Positions 1 through 7,964 of a stretch of DNA of 27,057 nucleotides are shown in pieces. The DNA is from Rhodothermaceae bacterium (GTDB lineage: Bacteria > Bacteroidota > Rhodothermia > Rhodothermales > Rubricoccaceae). Below the pieces are notes generated by a model. It saw only the letters and a program-made list of their open reading frames with translations. It did no database searches and was not told the DNA's origin. Each line of letters begins with the position of its first letter. Within the stretch, counting starts at the first letter, position 1. A program made the translations under genes and the position numbers. The DNA lies in NCBI GenBank assembly GCA_013003465.1, contig JABDIZ010000338.1, positions 1-27,057 on the forward strand, in the 5' to 3' direction.

Positions 1-10
1 CCCCGATCCC

Positions 11-1297
11 ATGCCCTGCGTCCTCGTCGTCGGCAGCGGAGGGCGGGAGCACGCCATCCTCGATGCGCTCGCTCGCAGTCCGCGCCAGCCCGACCTCCTC
101 TGCGCTCCCGGCAATGCAGGCACGGCCTCCCTCGCCGAAAACCTACCCATCGCCGCGGACGATCTCGATGCGCTCGTGGATGTGGCCTTGGCGCGCGCGG
201 TCGATCTCGTCGTCATCGGGCCGGAGGTGCCGTTGGCCGCTGGCCTCGCGGATCGGCTCGCGGATGCCGAGATCCCGGTCGTCGGGCCGACCGCGGCGGC
301 GGCGCGGCTGGAGAGCAGCAAAGCATTCGCCAAGGCCTTCATGGCCCGCCACGGCGTCCCCACGGCCGCCTGCCGCACGTTCACCCGCGACGCCTACGAC
401 GATGCCCGCGCGTACGTAGACGCGCATCCACTTCCCGTCGTCCTCAAAGCCGATGGTCTCGCGGCAGGCAAAGGCGTGCTCATCGCAGGCACGCGCGACG
501 GGGCGCACGAGGGGCTCCAGCGCCTGTTGCGGGATTCTGAATTCGGCGAGGCCAGCGCGGAGGTTGTGATCGAGGCGTTCATAGTCGGCGAAGAAGCGAG
601 CGTCTTCGCCCTCACCGACGGAACCGACTATGTACTCCTCGCGCCCGCGCAGGACCACAAGCGCATCGGCGAGGGCGACACCGGGCCGACCACGGGCGGC
701 ATGGGCGCCTACGCCCCGGCGCCGCTCGTGACGCCTGTGCTGATGAAGCAGGTGGAAGCCGAGATCATCCAGCCCGTTTTGCGCGGCATGGCCGCCGAGG
801 GCCACCCGTACCGCGGCATCCTCTACGTTGGCCTCATGATTTCGAGCGCAGGGCCGAAGGTGGTCGAGTTCAATGTCCGCTTCGGCGATCCCGAGACGCA
901 GGTGGTCTTGCCGCTACTGGAAAGCGACTTGCTCGACCACTTCGAGGCGCTAGCCGAGGGGCGCATCGCGAGCGAAACCGTCCGGCTGCGCGATGGGGCA
1001 GCGGCGTGCGTGATCCTCGCCTCGGCGGGCTACCCGGGATCCTATGAGAAAGGCAAGCCCATCAACGGCCTCGACGAAGCCGCCGAGCACGCGCTCGTCT
1101 TCCACGCCGGGACGAAAGCCCACGGGGAGCAGGTCATTACCAACGGCGGGCGTGTGCTCGGACTGACCGGCCTCGGCGCCGATCTGCAAGAGGCTCTGGA
1201 CCACGCCTACGCCGCCGCCGCCGCCATCCAATTCGAGGGCAAAACGCTGCGCCGCGACATCGGACAAAAGGGCCTCGCCCGGCTGGCGGCACCATGA
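11..1297 (+). CDS. purD: Phosphoribosylamine--glycine ligase (GAR synthetase)
   Basis: Cytosolic ATP-grasp enzyme that joins glycine to 5-phosphoribosylamine to make glycinamide ribonucleotide, the second step of de novo purine synthesis. The 428-residue product is full length for PurD. The N-terminal domain opens with GSGGREHAI and has GPEVPLAAGLADRL. The ATP-grasp core shows VVLKADGLAAGKGV, then KRIGEGDTGPTTGGMGAYAP, and the metal- and phosphate-binding VVEFNVRFGDPETQ. The C-terminal domain follows. The ATG at 11 is the family start. The stop overlaps the start of the next gene in ATGA (1294-1297), so the two are probably translationally coupled. Only ten bases of upstream sequence are visible, so regulation cannot be judged. 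Confidence 0.98.
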   Translation: MPCVLVVGSGGREHAILDALARSPRQPDLLCAPGNAGTASLAENLPIAADDLDALVDVALARAVDLVVIGPEVPLAAGLADRLADAEIPVVGPTAAAARLESSKAFAKAFMARHGVPTAACRTFTRDAYDDARAYVDAHPLPVVLKADGLAAGKGVLIAGTRDGAHEGLQRLLRDSEFGEASAEVVIEAFIVGEEASVFALTDGTDYVLLAPAQDHKRIGEGDTGPTTGGMGAYAPAPLVTPVLMKQVEAEIIQPVLRGMAAEGHPYRGILYVGLMISSAGPKVVEFNVRFGDPETQVVLPLLESDLLDHFEALAEGRIASETVRLRDGAAACVILASAGYPGSYEKGKPINGLDEAAEHALVFHAGTKAHGEQVITNGGRVLGLTGLGADLQEALDHAYAAAAAIQFEGKTLRRDIGQKGLARLAAP

Positions 1298-2196
1298 TGC
1301 GCGCGCTCGGCCTGGCCGGGCTTGCCTTGATCGCGGGAGCATGCGCCCGTCCCTCGGTGGTCAGTGAGGCGACCTCGGTGCGTTCCGACTCCGTTGTGGC
1401 GGTTACCGAACTCGCGCGCTTCCGCGATGCCCGTGCCCTGGCGGCGGATCCCGCTGGTCGCCTCTACGTCGTGGATGCTGCCGAATCGGCTGTGGCGATG
1501 CTGGCCACCGACGGGGCGCGCCTGAATACACTCGGCGGGCCGGGCACGGGCACCTATGCCTTTCTCGATCCGGCTGATGTGGATCCTGCCAACGGCCTCG
1601 ACCTCTTCGTCGCCGATGCGGGCAACGGGCGCATCCAGCGCTACTCGACCGACGGGCGCTTCATCGAGACTATTCCAGTGCCGACAGGGGAAACCCTCGG
1701 AGATCAGCGGGAGCAGAATGCAGGCTCACCTATCGCGGTAGCTGTGGGCGCAGCCCAGTCGCTTTACGCCATCGAAGAACAGCGCGGCGTGGTGCTCCAC
1801 TGGGAGGCCGGGCGCCGCCTCATGCGCGTCCTCGGCGATCAGACGGCTGGACCGGGAGCACTCGCCGAGCCTGTCGATCTGGCGGTAGGGCCGGAGGGCC
1901 GCGTGTTCGTCGCCGACCGGCGGCGCGGTGCCGTCCTGGTCTACGATGCTCTCGGGACGTTCGTGCGCGCCGTGCCCGGCGAGCCCGCAGGCGCCGTCCA
2001 CGCCCTCGCCCTGGCCCGCGCGCCGGAGGGGGTTCGTCTCCTCGTCGTTGGGCCGCGCGCCGTGGCCGTCCATCGGGTGGAGGGAGGGCTCACCGAGGTG
2101 CTTGCGTTTGATCTTGACGAACCACTCGTTGACGCGGCCGTTGTGGGGGACGCGCTCGTCGTGTTGACGGCCACGCGCCTGCTGCGCGCAGACTAG
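1294..2196 (+). CDS. Lipoprotein with NHL/6-bladed-propeller-like repeats
   Basis: A 300-residue exported protein of unknown exact role. The N-terminus (MMRALGLAGLALIAGAC) is a short signal peptide ending in a lipobox-like AGAC with Cys17, so it is predicted to be a lipid-anchored envelope protein. The rest consists of repeating blade-like units: a hydrophobic run, D-P-x-G-R-L/V-Y/F-V-V/A-D, then a segment such as NGRIQRYSTDG. Examples lie near residues 45-70, 88-120, 145-175 and 192-225, as in NHL or 6-bladed beta-propellers. Such proteins usually bind ligands or partners, and no catalytic residues are evident. It overlaps purD by 4 bp and precedes the large barrel candidate at 2340, which is a possible functional partner (inference). 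Two consecutive ATGs (1294, 1297) could both start it. Confidence 0.85.
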   Translation: MMRALGLAGLALIAGACARPSVVSEATSVRSDSVVAVTELARFRDARALAADPAGRLYVVDAAESAVAMLATDGARLNTLGGPGTGTYAFLDPADVDPANGLDLFVADAGNGRIQRYSTDGRFIETIPVPTGETLGDQREQNAGSPIAVAVGAAQSLYAIEEQRGVVLHWEAGRRLMRVLGDQTAGPGALAEPVDLAVGPEGRVFVADRRRGAVLVYDALGTFVRAVPGEPAGAVHALALARAPEGVRLLVVGPRAVAVHRVEGGLTEVLAFDLDEPLVDAAVVGDALVVLTATRLLRAD

Positions 2197-2339
2197 AGAT
2201 CGCAGGCCGCCTTGCGCACGTTCGTGCATGAGGCTACGTTTCGGCCCGATTGGCCCCGTTCTACCCGCGCGCTCCGCGTCCTTCGCTACGTCCTTCCGTA
2301 CCACGTGACCGTCTGGCGGCTGCTCGTCGCTGAAGGCCC

Positions 2340-5300
2340 ATGGGGGCTCGCCGTCCACTGATCCTGCTCGTACTCGGGTGCGCCGTGCTCGCGGGGCAGG
2401 AGGCGCGCGCGCAGCCCGGCCTCGGCGCGCATCGCGATACCCTTCAGGTGGCCGATGGTCCCCGGTTCCAACTGCGTACAAACGTGGTGCCCGGCTCGGA
2501 AGCGCTCCGCCTTCTCGGCGACAGCCTCGCGGTGGACCTCGACACCACGCAGTACCGGTTCGAGTATCCCACGGGGATTCTCACGCTCCGGCTCGCTGAG
2601 CCCACGGATGCAGAGGCGGTGCTCATCGTGGTGTACCGCGTGCTCGACCTCGGCTTGCAGGAGGTGTATGCGCGCCGCGTGGTGCGCGCCGATGCGGATT
2701 CGCTCGGGCGGCAGCGCGTGGAGGAAGACACGACGCGTCGTGCGGCCCTCGGTCCCCTCTTCGGTGACAGCCGGTTGCGGCGCTCCGGCTCGATCACGCG
2801 CGGTCTCATCGCGGGCAACAACCGGGACGTGAGCGTGGAGTCGGGCTTGCGGATGGAACTCTCGGGGCCCGTCACCGACGACGTGACCGTGCAGGCCGTC
2901 CTCACCGACGAGAACACGCCGATCCAGCCCGAGGGCACCACGCAGCAGCTCTCCGACTTCGACCGCGTCTACATCCAACTTGACGGGCCGGGCGGGCGGG
3001 CGCGCCTCGGCGACGTGGACCTCGCGCTCGGCGGCTCCGAGTTCGCCGCCTTCAGCCGCAAGATTCAGGGGGCCGCGGTCGAGGCGCGGATTCCGGCAGC
3101 GGGGGCCTTCGCGGGCGGCCTCGTGCGCGCAGCGGGCGCGACGACGCGCGGGCTCTTTCAGAGCCAGGACATCGCGCCCATCGAAGGGGTGCAGGGGCCG
3201 TATCGGCTGCGCGGGCGCCAGGGCGAGGAGTTCATCATCGTCATCGCCGGCTCGGAGCGCGTCTACCTCGACGGCGTGCTCCTCACGCGCGGCGAGACCA
3301 ACGACTACGTGATCGACTATGCCACGGGCGAGGTGACCTTTACGCCCACCCGCCTGATCACCGCCGAGCGCCGCATCACGGTGGACTTCGAGTACACCAC
3401 GAGCCGCTTCACGCGGACGCTTCTCGTCGGCGAGGCCGAGGCAGCGTTCCTGCCGAGGGCGGGCGCCGCGCCGCGCGGACGCTTCGCCCTGTCGGTGATT
3501 CGCGAGGCCGACGGCACCACCTTCGGCGATGAACTCGGGCTCTCGGAAGCCGATCTCGATGCCCTCGCGGCGGCAGGCGATGGCGAGGTGCTCGTAGACG
3601 GAGCCGAGCGCGTGCCGTTCGATCCCGAGAGCCCGTTTGTGCTCTACATTCGCCGCGACACGCTGTTTGCGGGTCAGGCGTTTCCGATCTTCGTGCCCGC
3701 ACCGGCCGAGGCCGACTCCGTCTTCCGCGTGCGCTTCTCGCGCGTGGCCGACGGCACCGGCCAGTACGACCGCGTAGGGCAGGCCGTCAACGGCATTTTG
3801 TTCGAGTGGGTCGGCCCGACCGGCGGCGACTACGTGCCGTTCCGTTTGCTGCCCAAGCCGCAACTCCGCCGCCTCGTGGACTTGCGCGGGAGCCTCGAAG
3901 CGGTGCCCGGCGTCGCGCTTTTCGGCGAGTGGGCGGGGTCCACCAACGACACGAACACGCTTTCCGCGTTGGGCGCGGACGACGACCAGGGCGTAGCCTA
4001 CCTCGCAGGCGTCCGCCTCACCCCGACGGCGCTGCTGGGCGGCACGCTCATGGGCGAGGTGCGCCACCGCGTGCAGGGCGACCGGTTCGTTGGCTTCGAC
4101 CGGACGCGGCCTATCGAGTTCAACCGGATCTGGAACCTCGCGCGGGCCGGATCGGGCTTTGACGCGCCCGGTGCCGGGTCGGGATTGGGATTGACGCTGG
4201 ACTCGTTGCGCGAGGCCACGACCGAGGGCGCGCTGGAATGGGCGCTGAGCGAGCAGTCGCAGGCGCGGCTGGAGGCCGGGCGGCTCGACCTCGGCGATGG
4301 CCTCTTCGACGCCACGCGCGTGGGCTTCGGCCTACACCTCGACGAGCCACAGCGCGCCGCCGGGCGGCTCCCGATCCTCGACTACCGCCTCGACTACACC
4401 GCCAGCGACGATGGCTTCGTAGGGGAGGAAGGGACGTTCCTCCGGCAGCGCGGCGAACTCCGCCAGCCGCTCTTCGGGCGCCGATTGATGCCGCTGCTCG
4501 GCTTCGACCAGGAACGGCGCCAGCAAACCGTCGTCGCGGCCGACAGTCTGGCACCGGGTTCGTTCGCCTTCGTCGCCGTGCGGCCCGGCGTGGCGTGGAC
4601 GGCGCCGACGTGGAACGCGACCGCAACCCTCGAACAGCGGCGGGAAGAAGAACCGCTGGGCGGGCAACTCGCCGAATCCGCCAACGCGACGACTATCGAG
4701 ACGACCATCGGGGTGCGGCCGAGTGCGGCGTTCACCTCCGATGCCCGCGTGGCGTACCGCTTCAAGCAGGTGACGGAGCCCTTTCAGGCGCAGGGGCGGC
4801 AGGACAGCGAGAGCCTCGTCATCCGCTGGACCAACCGCGCGGCGCCGCTGCGCCGCGCCATCGAGGTCAACACCGTCTACGAGGCGCTGACCGAGCGGAC
4901 GCCGCTCTTGCAGGAGACGTACCTGCTCGTCGGCCCCGAGTTCGGCGAGTTCGTGTGGCGCGACGGCGAGGGCGAACCGCGTGCAGGCGAGCCCGACGGT
5001 GTGGCGCAGGTGGACGAGTTCTTCCCCGAGACCACGCCGCTCGAAGGCACCTACGCGCGCACCTTCGTCCCCTCCGACGAGCTGTTCCCCACCATCGGCG
5101 TGCAGGCACAAGTGCGGCTTCGCCTGAATCCTTCCCGCCTCCTCCGCGACGACGACCGACCGCTCGCGCGCGTCCTCCGCCAGATCACGGCGCAGACGAC
5201 CCTCGACGTGCGCGAGCGCAGCACCGAGCGCGACCTCCGGCAGATCTACCTCCTGAACCCGTCGTTCCTGCAGCAGCGCGAACCGCGTATCACGGCCAGC

Positions 5301-5987
5301 GGCGACACACTGGGTCCCGCGACCATCAGCGGGCGTTTTCGCCTCGGGCAGGACGTGACCCTCTTCCCGAACGAGCCGCGCTACGGCGTGCGGTTGGCGC
5401 TCAGTCATCTCACCAGCACGAGCCGTTTGGCTGCCGGGCTCGAAACGCGCCTCGTCCAGACCGCTCGCCTCGATGGCGACGCGGCACTCACCAGCCGCGT
5501 CAGTGGCCGTCTCGTAGGCGAAGCGCGCCGCAACCGCGCCGTGAGCGACAACTTCGCCACGCGCACCTTCGACATCACCAGCTTCGGTGTGGAGCCGCAA
5601 GCGACGGTGTCGTTTGGGTCGGCGCTCGGGATCACGGTGGGACTGGCGCTGAGCGACAAGTCGAACGCGCTCGCCGGGGCGGGACAGCCGACGGGAGCAC
5701 GGCTGCTGCGCATCCCGCTCGAAGCGCGCGTCCTCGTGGCCCGGCGCCTGTCGCTCAACGCGCGCGCCGAACGCGCCGACGTTACGCTCGATGGCGGCAG
5801 CACGGCCGGCCTGACAACGTTCGAATTGACCGAGGGGCGCGGGCCGGGCACATCGTACCTGTGGGGTGTCAACGCGCAATACACCATCAACAGCGTGCTG
5901 CGGGCCTCGTTGCTCTACGACGGCCGGGCGCCCGCCAATGCCCCCGTCATCCACACGGTGCGGATGCAACTGTCTGCCGTGTTTTAG
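2340..5987 (+). CDS. Large exported outer-membrane beta-barrel candidate (SprA-reminiscent)
   Basis: A 1215-residue protein. A signal peptide covers residues 1-24, with probable cleavage ARA|QPG. An in-frame TGA at 2331 lies just upstream, so ATG 2340 is the first possible ATG. Residues ~150-245 carry GSITRGLIAGNNRDVSVE and then ARLGDVDLALGGSEFAAFSR. Residues ~304-352 carry SERVYLDGVLLTRG, DYVIDYATGEVTFTP and ITAERRITVDFEY. The remaining ~800 residues alternate hydrophobic and polar in beta-strand style, and the chain ends VRMQLSAVF with the terminal Phe typical of BAM-inserted barrels. From memory, the GDV...SR and YLDG...YDxxTGEVTF blocks recall SprA, the type IX secretion translocon, and related large proteins of Chlorobi/Bacteroidota. 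At half SprA's length it is not a proven orthologue. No cofactor or catalytic motif is seen. Confidence 0.9.
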   Translation: MGARRPLILLVLGCAVLAGQEARAQPGLGAHRDTLQVADGPRFQLRTNVVPGSEALRLLGDSLAVDLDTTQYRFEYPTGILTLRLAEPTDAEAVLIVVYRVLDLGLQEVYARRVVRADADSLGRQRVEEDTTRRAALGPLFGDSRLRRSGSITRGLIAGNNRDVSVESGLRMELSGPVTDDVTVQAVLTDENTPIQPEGTTQQLSDFDRVYIQLDGPGGRARLGDVDLALGGSEFAAFSRKIQGAAVEARIPAAGAFAGGLVRAAGATTRGLFQSQDIAPIEGVQGPYRLRGRQGEEFIIVIAGSERVYLDGVLLTRGETNDYVIDYATGEVTFTPTRLITAERRITVDFEYTTSRFTRTLLVGEAEAAFLPRAGAAPRGRFALSVIREADGTTFGDELGLSEADLDALAAAGDGEVLVDGAERVPFDPESPFVLYIRRDTLFAGQAFPIFVPAPAEADSVFRVRFSRVADGTGQYDRVGQAVNGILFEWVGPTGGDYVPFRLLPKPQLRRLVDLRGSLEAVPGVALFGEWAGSTNDTNTLSALGADDDQGVAYLAGVRLTPTALLGGTLMGEVRHRVQGDRFVGFDRTRPIEFNRIWNLARAGSGFDAPGAGSGLGLTLDSLREATTEGALEWALSEQSQARLEAGRLDLGDGLFDATRVGFGLHLDEPQRAAGRLPILDYRLDYTASDDGFVGEEGTFLRQRGELRQPLFGRRLMPLLGFDQERRQQTVVAADSLAPGSFAFVAVRPGVAWTAPTWNATATLEQRREEEPLGGQLAESANATTIETTIGVRPSAAFTSDARVAYRFKQVTEPFQAQGRQDSESLVIRWTNRAAPLRRAIEVNTVYEALTERTPLLQETYLLVGPEFGEFVWRDGEGEPRAGEPDGVAQVDEFFPETTPLEGTYARTFVPSDELFPTIGVQAQVRLRLNPSRLLRDDDRPLARVLRQITAQTTLDVRERSTERDLRQIYLLNPSFLQQREPRITASGDTLGPATISGRFRLGQDVTLFPNEPRYGVRLALSHLTSTSRLAAGLETRLVQTARLDGDAALTSRVSGRLVGEARRNRAVSDNFATRTFDITSFGVEPQATVSFGSALGITVGLALSDKSNALAGAGQPTGARLLRIPLEARVLVARRLSLNARAERADVTLDGGSTAGLTTFELTEGRGPGTSYLWGVNAQYTINSVLRASLLYDGRAPANAPVIHTVRMQLSAVF

Positions 5988-6167
5988 CGAGGTGCGTTAC
6001 CGAGCAGAGGCGGATTCCTGTGTAGGGAAAGAGTGATTCATCGCTGCGTCATGGCTTGGTAACACTGAGGTAACACAGGGGCGGGAGATTCCCGCTTCGA
6101 CGCGCAACGGTCCTCCGGCCGGTCCAGCCGAGTTGGCGTCTCGTTTCTCTCCCACACCCTACTCTTC
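5988..6167. other. Intergenic region before the phosphate operon
   Basis: These 180 bp separate the barrel gene from the porin gene. They hold the tandem GGTAACAC repeat (6058-6076) and a small hairpin, GCGGGA-GAT-TCCCGC (6081-6095), with no T tract. The 25 bases before the porin start are pyrimidine-rich (ctctcccacaccctactc) and carry no Shine-Dalgarno. I could not identify a convincing -10/-35 or a Bacteroidota TAnnTTTG element. Confidence 0.6.
6058..6076 (+). promoter_or_regulatory. Pho-box-like direct repeat upstream of the phosphate operon
   Basis: Two identical 8-mers, GGTAACAC, start at 6058 and 6069, a period of exactly 11 bp. PhoB/PhoP response regulators of the OmpR class bind tandem half-sites with 11-bp periodicity, for example TTAACA-N5-TTAACA in Bacillus. 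The half-site here can be read as GTAACA-N5-GTAACA. It lies about 92 bp before the start of a phosphate-type porin that is followed by phoU-like and Na/Pi transporter genes. That the site binds PhoB is an inference. Confidence 0.45.
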
Positions 6168-7211
6168 ATGCCCCACTCCTTTGTGGCGCGGTCCATCGGA
6201 TGTATCCGATGGGGTACCGTGCTCGTGGCAGCCGTGCTCCAGGCCCTGAGCACCACGGCGGCCGCCCAACCCACCATCGAGGTCGGTGGTCTCGCCTACC
6301 TCGACTACACCTATTTCCTCAACTCCCCTGACCCGGACGAGGAAGGTTTCCACACCTTCGACTACCGCCGCATCTACCTCACGACGGACTTCACGCTCTC
6401 GGAGCAGTTCGATGGTCGCGTGCGGCTCGAAGCACAGGGCCGGGCCACAACCGAGCAGAACCGCCCGTCGCCGTTCGTCAAAGACGCCTACCTCACCTGG
6501 CGCGGCCCAATCGGTGCCGGCTCTCGGTTGCGCCTCGGCGTACAGCCGCCACCTCTGTTCGAGGTGTCGGAGCGGACGTGGGGCTATCGCAGCCTCGCCA
6601 AGACGCTCATGGACCGGACAGGCGCCAACAGTTCCCGCGACTTCGGCCTCCGCGCTGACCTACCCCTCGCCGCTGATGGTGCCGTACGCTTCGCGGCGAT
6701 GGTTGCGAACGGCAACAGCGTTCGCCCCGAGCCTGACGCGGCCGATGATGGGAAGGTCGTCTACGGCCAGCTCCAGTTCGTCCCCGACAGCCCCCTCCGT
6801 GCCACAGTCGGCGCCGACTACCGCTCGGTCGACATCGAGGACGACCCGCGCGAGGGCACGGCTAAAGTCTCGGCCTTCGTCGGGGCCATCACCGAGCGTG
6901 TCCAGGGCGGTGTCGAGGCCTACTACCTCCACAACACCTTCGCCTTCGACGATGACATCAACGAAGAGGGCGGCATCGGCGTGAGCGTCTTCGCCGCTGT
7001 CAATCCGAGCGCGCGGACGAGCCTCGTCGGCCGCGTCGATTTCGTAGAGGGCGGTGCGCGCGGCGGCCGAGGCGATGAGCAGTACGCACTCGCTGCTTTC
7101 GTCTACCGGCCCGATCCGCGTGTCGAGATCATGCCCAACGTCGTACTCTCCAAGGTGCAGGACGTGGAGGCCGAGGTCCAAGGCCGCATGACCGTCCACG
7201 TCCGTTTCTAA
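6168..7211 (+). CDS. OprP/OprO-like (phosphate-selective type) outer-membrane porin
   Basis: A 347-residue exported protein. The N-terminus has a long signal peptide with hydrophobic core WGTVLVAAVLQAL and cleavage around TAAAQ|PT, giving a mature start of PTIEVGG. The barrel part shows the pattern seen in the phosphate-selective porin O/P family: HTFDYRRIYL near residue 63, then SPFVKDAYLTWRG, then a stretch ending SERTWGYRSLAKTLMDRTG. It ends GRMTVHVRF with a C-terminal Phe, typical of outer-membrane barrels. A phosphate role is supported mainly by context: a PhoU-like gene and a Na/Pi cotransporter follow within 45 bp on the same strand, and a Pho-box-like repeat lies upstream. The signal-peptide coding region contains a perfect dyad (6193-6212). 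Ion selectivity cannot be read from the sequence. Confidence 0.85.
   Translation: MPHSFVARSIGCIRWGTVLVAAVLQALSTTAAAQPTIEVGGLAYLDYTYFLNSPDPDEEGFHTFDYRRIYLTTDFTLSEQFDGRVRLEAQGRATTEQNRPSPFVKDAYLTWRGPIGAGSRLRLGVQPPPLFEVSERTWGYRSLAKTLMDRTGANSSRDFGLRADLPLAADGAVRFAAMVANGNSVRPEPDAADDGKVVYGQLQFVPDSPLRATVGADYRSVDIEDDPREGTAKVSAFVGAITERVQGGVEAYYLHNTFAFDDDINEEGGIGVSVFAAVNPSARTSLVGRVDFVEGGARGGRGDEQYALAAFVYRPDPRVEIMPNVVLSKVQDVEAEVQGRMTVHVRF
6193..6212. repeat. Perfect 9-bp inverted repeat inside the porin signal-peptide codons
   Basis: CCATCGGAT at 6193-6201 and ATCCGATGG at 6204-6212 are perfect reverse complements, separated by GT. In RNA this forms an 8-bp stem (6193-6200 with 6205-6212) closed by a UGUA tetraloop, 25 nt after the porin start codon. 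It could be an operator dyad, an mRNA structure that tunes initiation, or chance. Confidence 0.5.
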
Positions 7212-7256
7212 CTCCCAGTTCGCCAAGGGCCGCGCGCCCGCATCCCCCCCTGATCC

Positions 7257-7922
7257 ATGAAACTGTTCAATTTCCTCAGCGACTCGCGTCCACCGCTCGT
7301 CGAGCAGAGCCTCGAAGACCTCGGGGCGATGATCGACGATGCCAGTGCCATGTTCGCCGCTGCCACGACCTACTTGCTCGACAACGAGGCCCTCGCCGTA
7401 GACCTCTCCGCCATGGATGAGGAGATCAATGCCTACGAGCAGAAGATCCGCCGGGCCGTCATCGAGCACATTGCCGTAGACCCGCGCGACGAGCTGACGC
7501 TGAGCCTGCTCCTGATCTCCATCGTACAGGACGCCGAGCGCTGCGGCGACCTCGCCAAGAGCATCGCCAAAGCCGCGGCCCTCGCCGATGCGCCGCGCAT
7601 GGGGCCGCACGTCGAGGCCCTCCGTACCATCCGCGACCGGGTGCAGGCGCTCTATCCGAAAGCCAAGAGCGCGTTTGTCACCGCCAACACGGCCGACGCC
7701 AAGGCCGTCATGGATGAGCACGACGCGCTCAAGAAGGAGGTGAGTGGCTACCTCAAGCAGCTTGCGTCGGCCACCGACCTCTCGTCCAACCTCGCTGTCG
7801 TGCTCGGCATATCGGGGCGCATGATCGGGCGGACGTCCTCGCACCTGTCCAACATCATCTCGTCGGTGGCGATGCCGTTCGACCAGATCCGCCGCTCGCC
7901 CACCTGGGGCGACGACGAGTAG
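7257..7922 (+). CDS. PhoU-domain protein (phosphate transport regulator)
   Basis: A 221-residue, largely alpha-helical cytosolic protein. Residues ~55-105 read as a PhoU repeat: MDEEINAYEQKIRRAVIEHI, then LLLISIVQDAERCGDLAKSI. The E-x-x-I-R and D-A-E-R-x-G-D residues are the metal-cluster positions known from PhoU three-helix bundles. A second, more divergent bundle fills residues ~120-205. No membrane segment or signal peptide is present. It starts 45 bp after the porin and ends 42 bp before the Na/Pi cotransporter. In many bacteria the PhoU domain is fused to the C-terminus of this type of transporter; here it is a separate upstream gene. The likely job is to restrain the adjacent transporter or a PhoR-type kinase (inference). 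Confidence 0.88.
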   Translation: MKLFNFLSDSRPPLVEQSLEDLGAMIDDASAMFAAATTYLLDNEALAVDLSAMDEEINAYEQKIRRAVIEHIAVDPRDELTLSLLLISIVQDAERCGDLAKSIAKAAALADAPRMGPHVEALRTIRDRVQALYPKAKSAFVTANTADAKAVMDEHDALKKEVSGYLKQLASATDLSSNLAVVLGISGRMIGRTSSHLSNIISSVAMPFDQIRRSPTWGDDE

Positions 7923-7964
7923 TTCGCGGTCCTCGGCTCTTTTCGATCTCCATCCGCACGATTC

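Noticed and set aside
1208..1230. GCC triplet run near the purD end
   Set aside because: It encodes an Ala run in a normal place for PurD and is common in GC-rich genes.
2286..5969. Long minus-strand open frames (593 and 545 codons) and a 595-codon plus frame over the barrel gene
   Set aside because: They mirror the real frame, have Arg/His/Ala-rich composition with no motifs, and the true frame has a signal peptide and barrel end.
6081..6095. Terminator for the large barrel gene
   Set aside because: A 6-bp stem with a 3-nt loop, but no T tract, and it lies after the Pho-box-like repeat rather than at the gene end.
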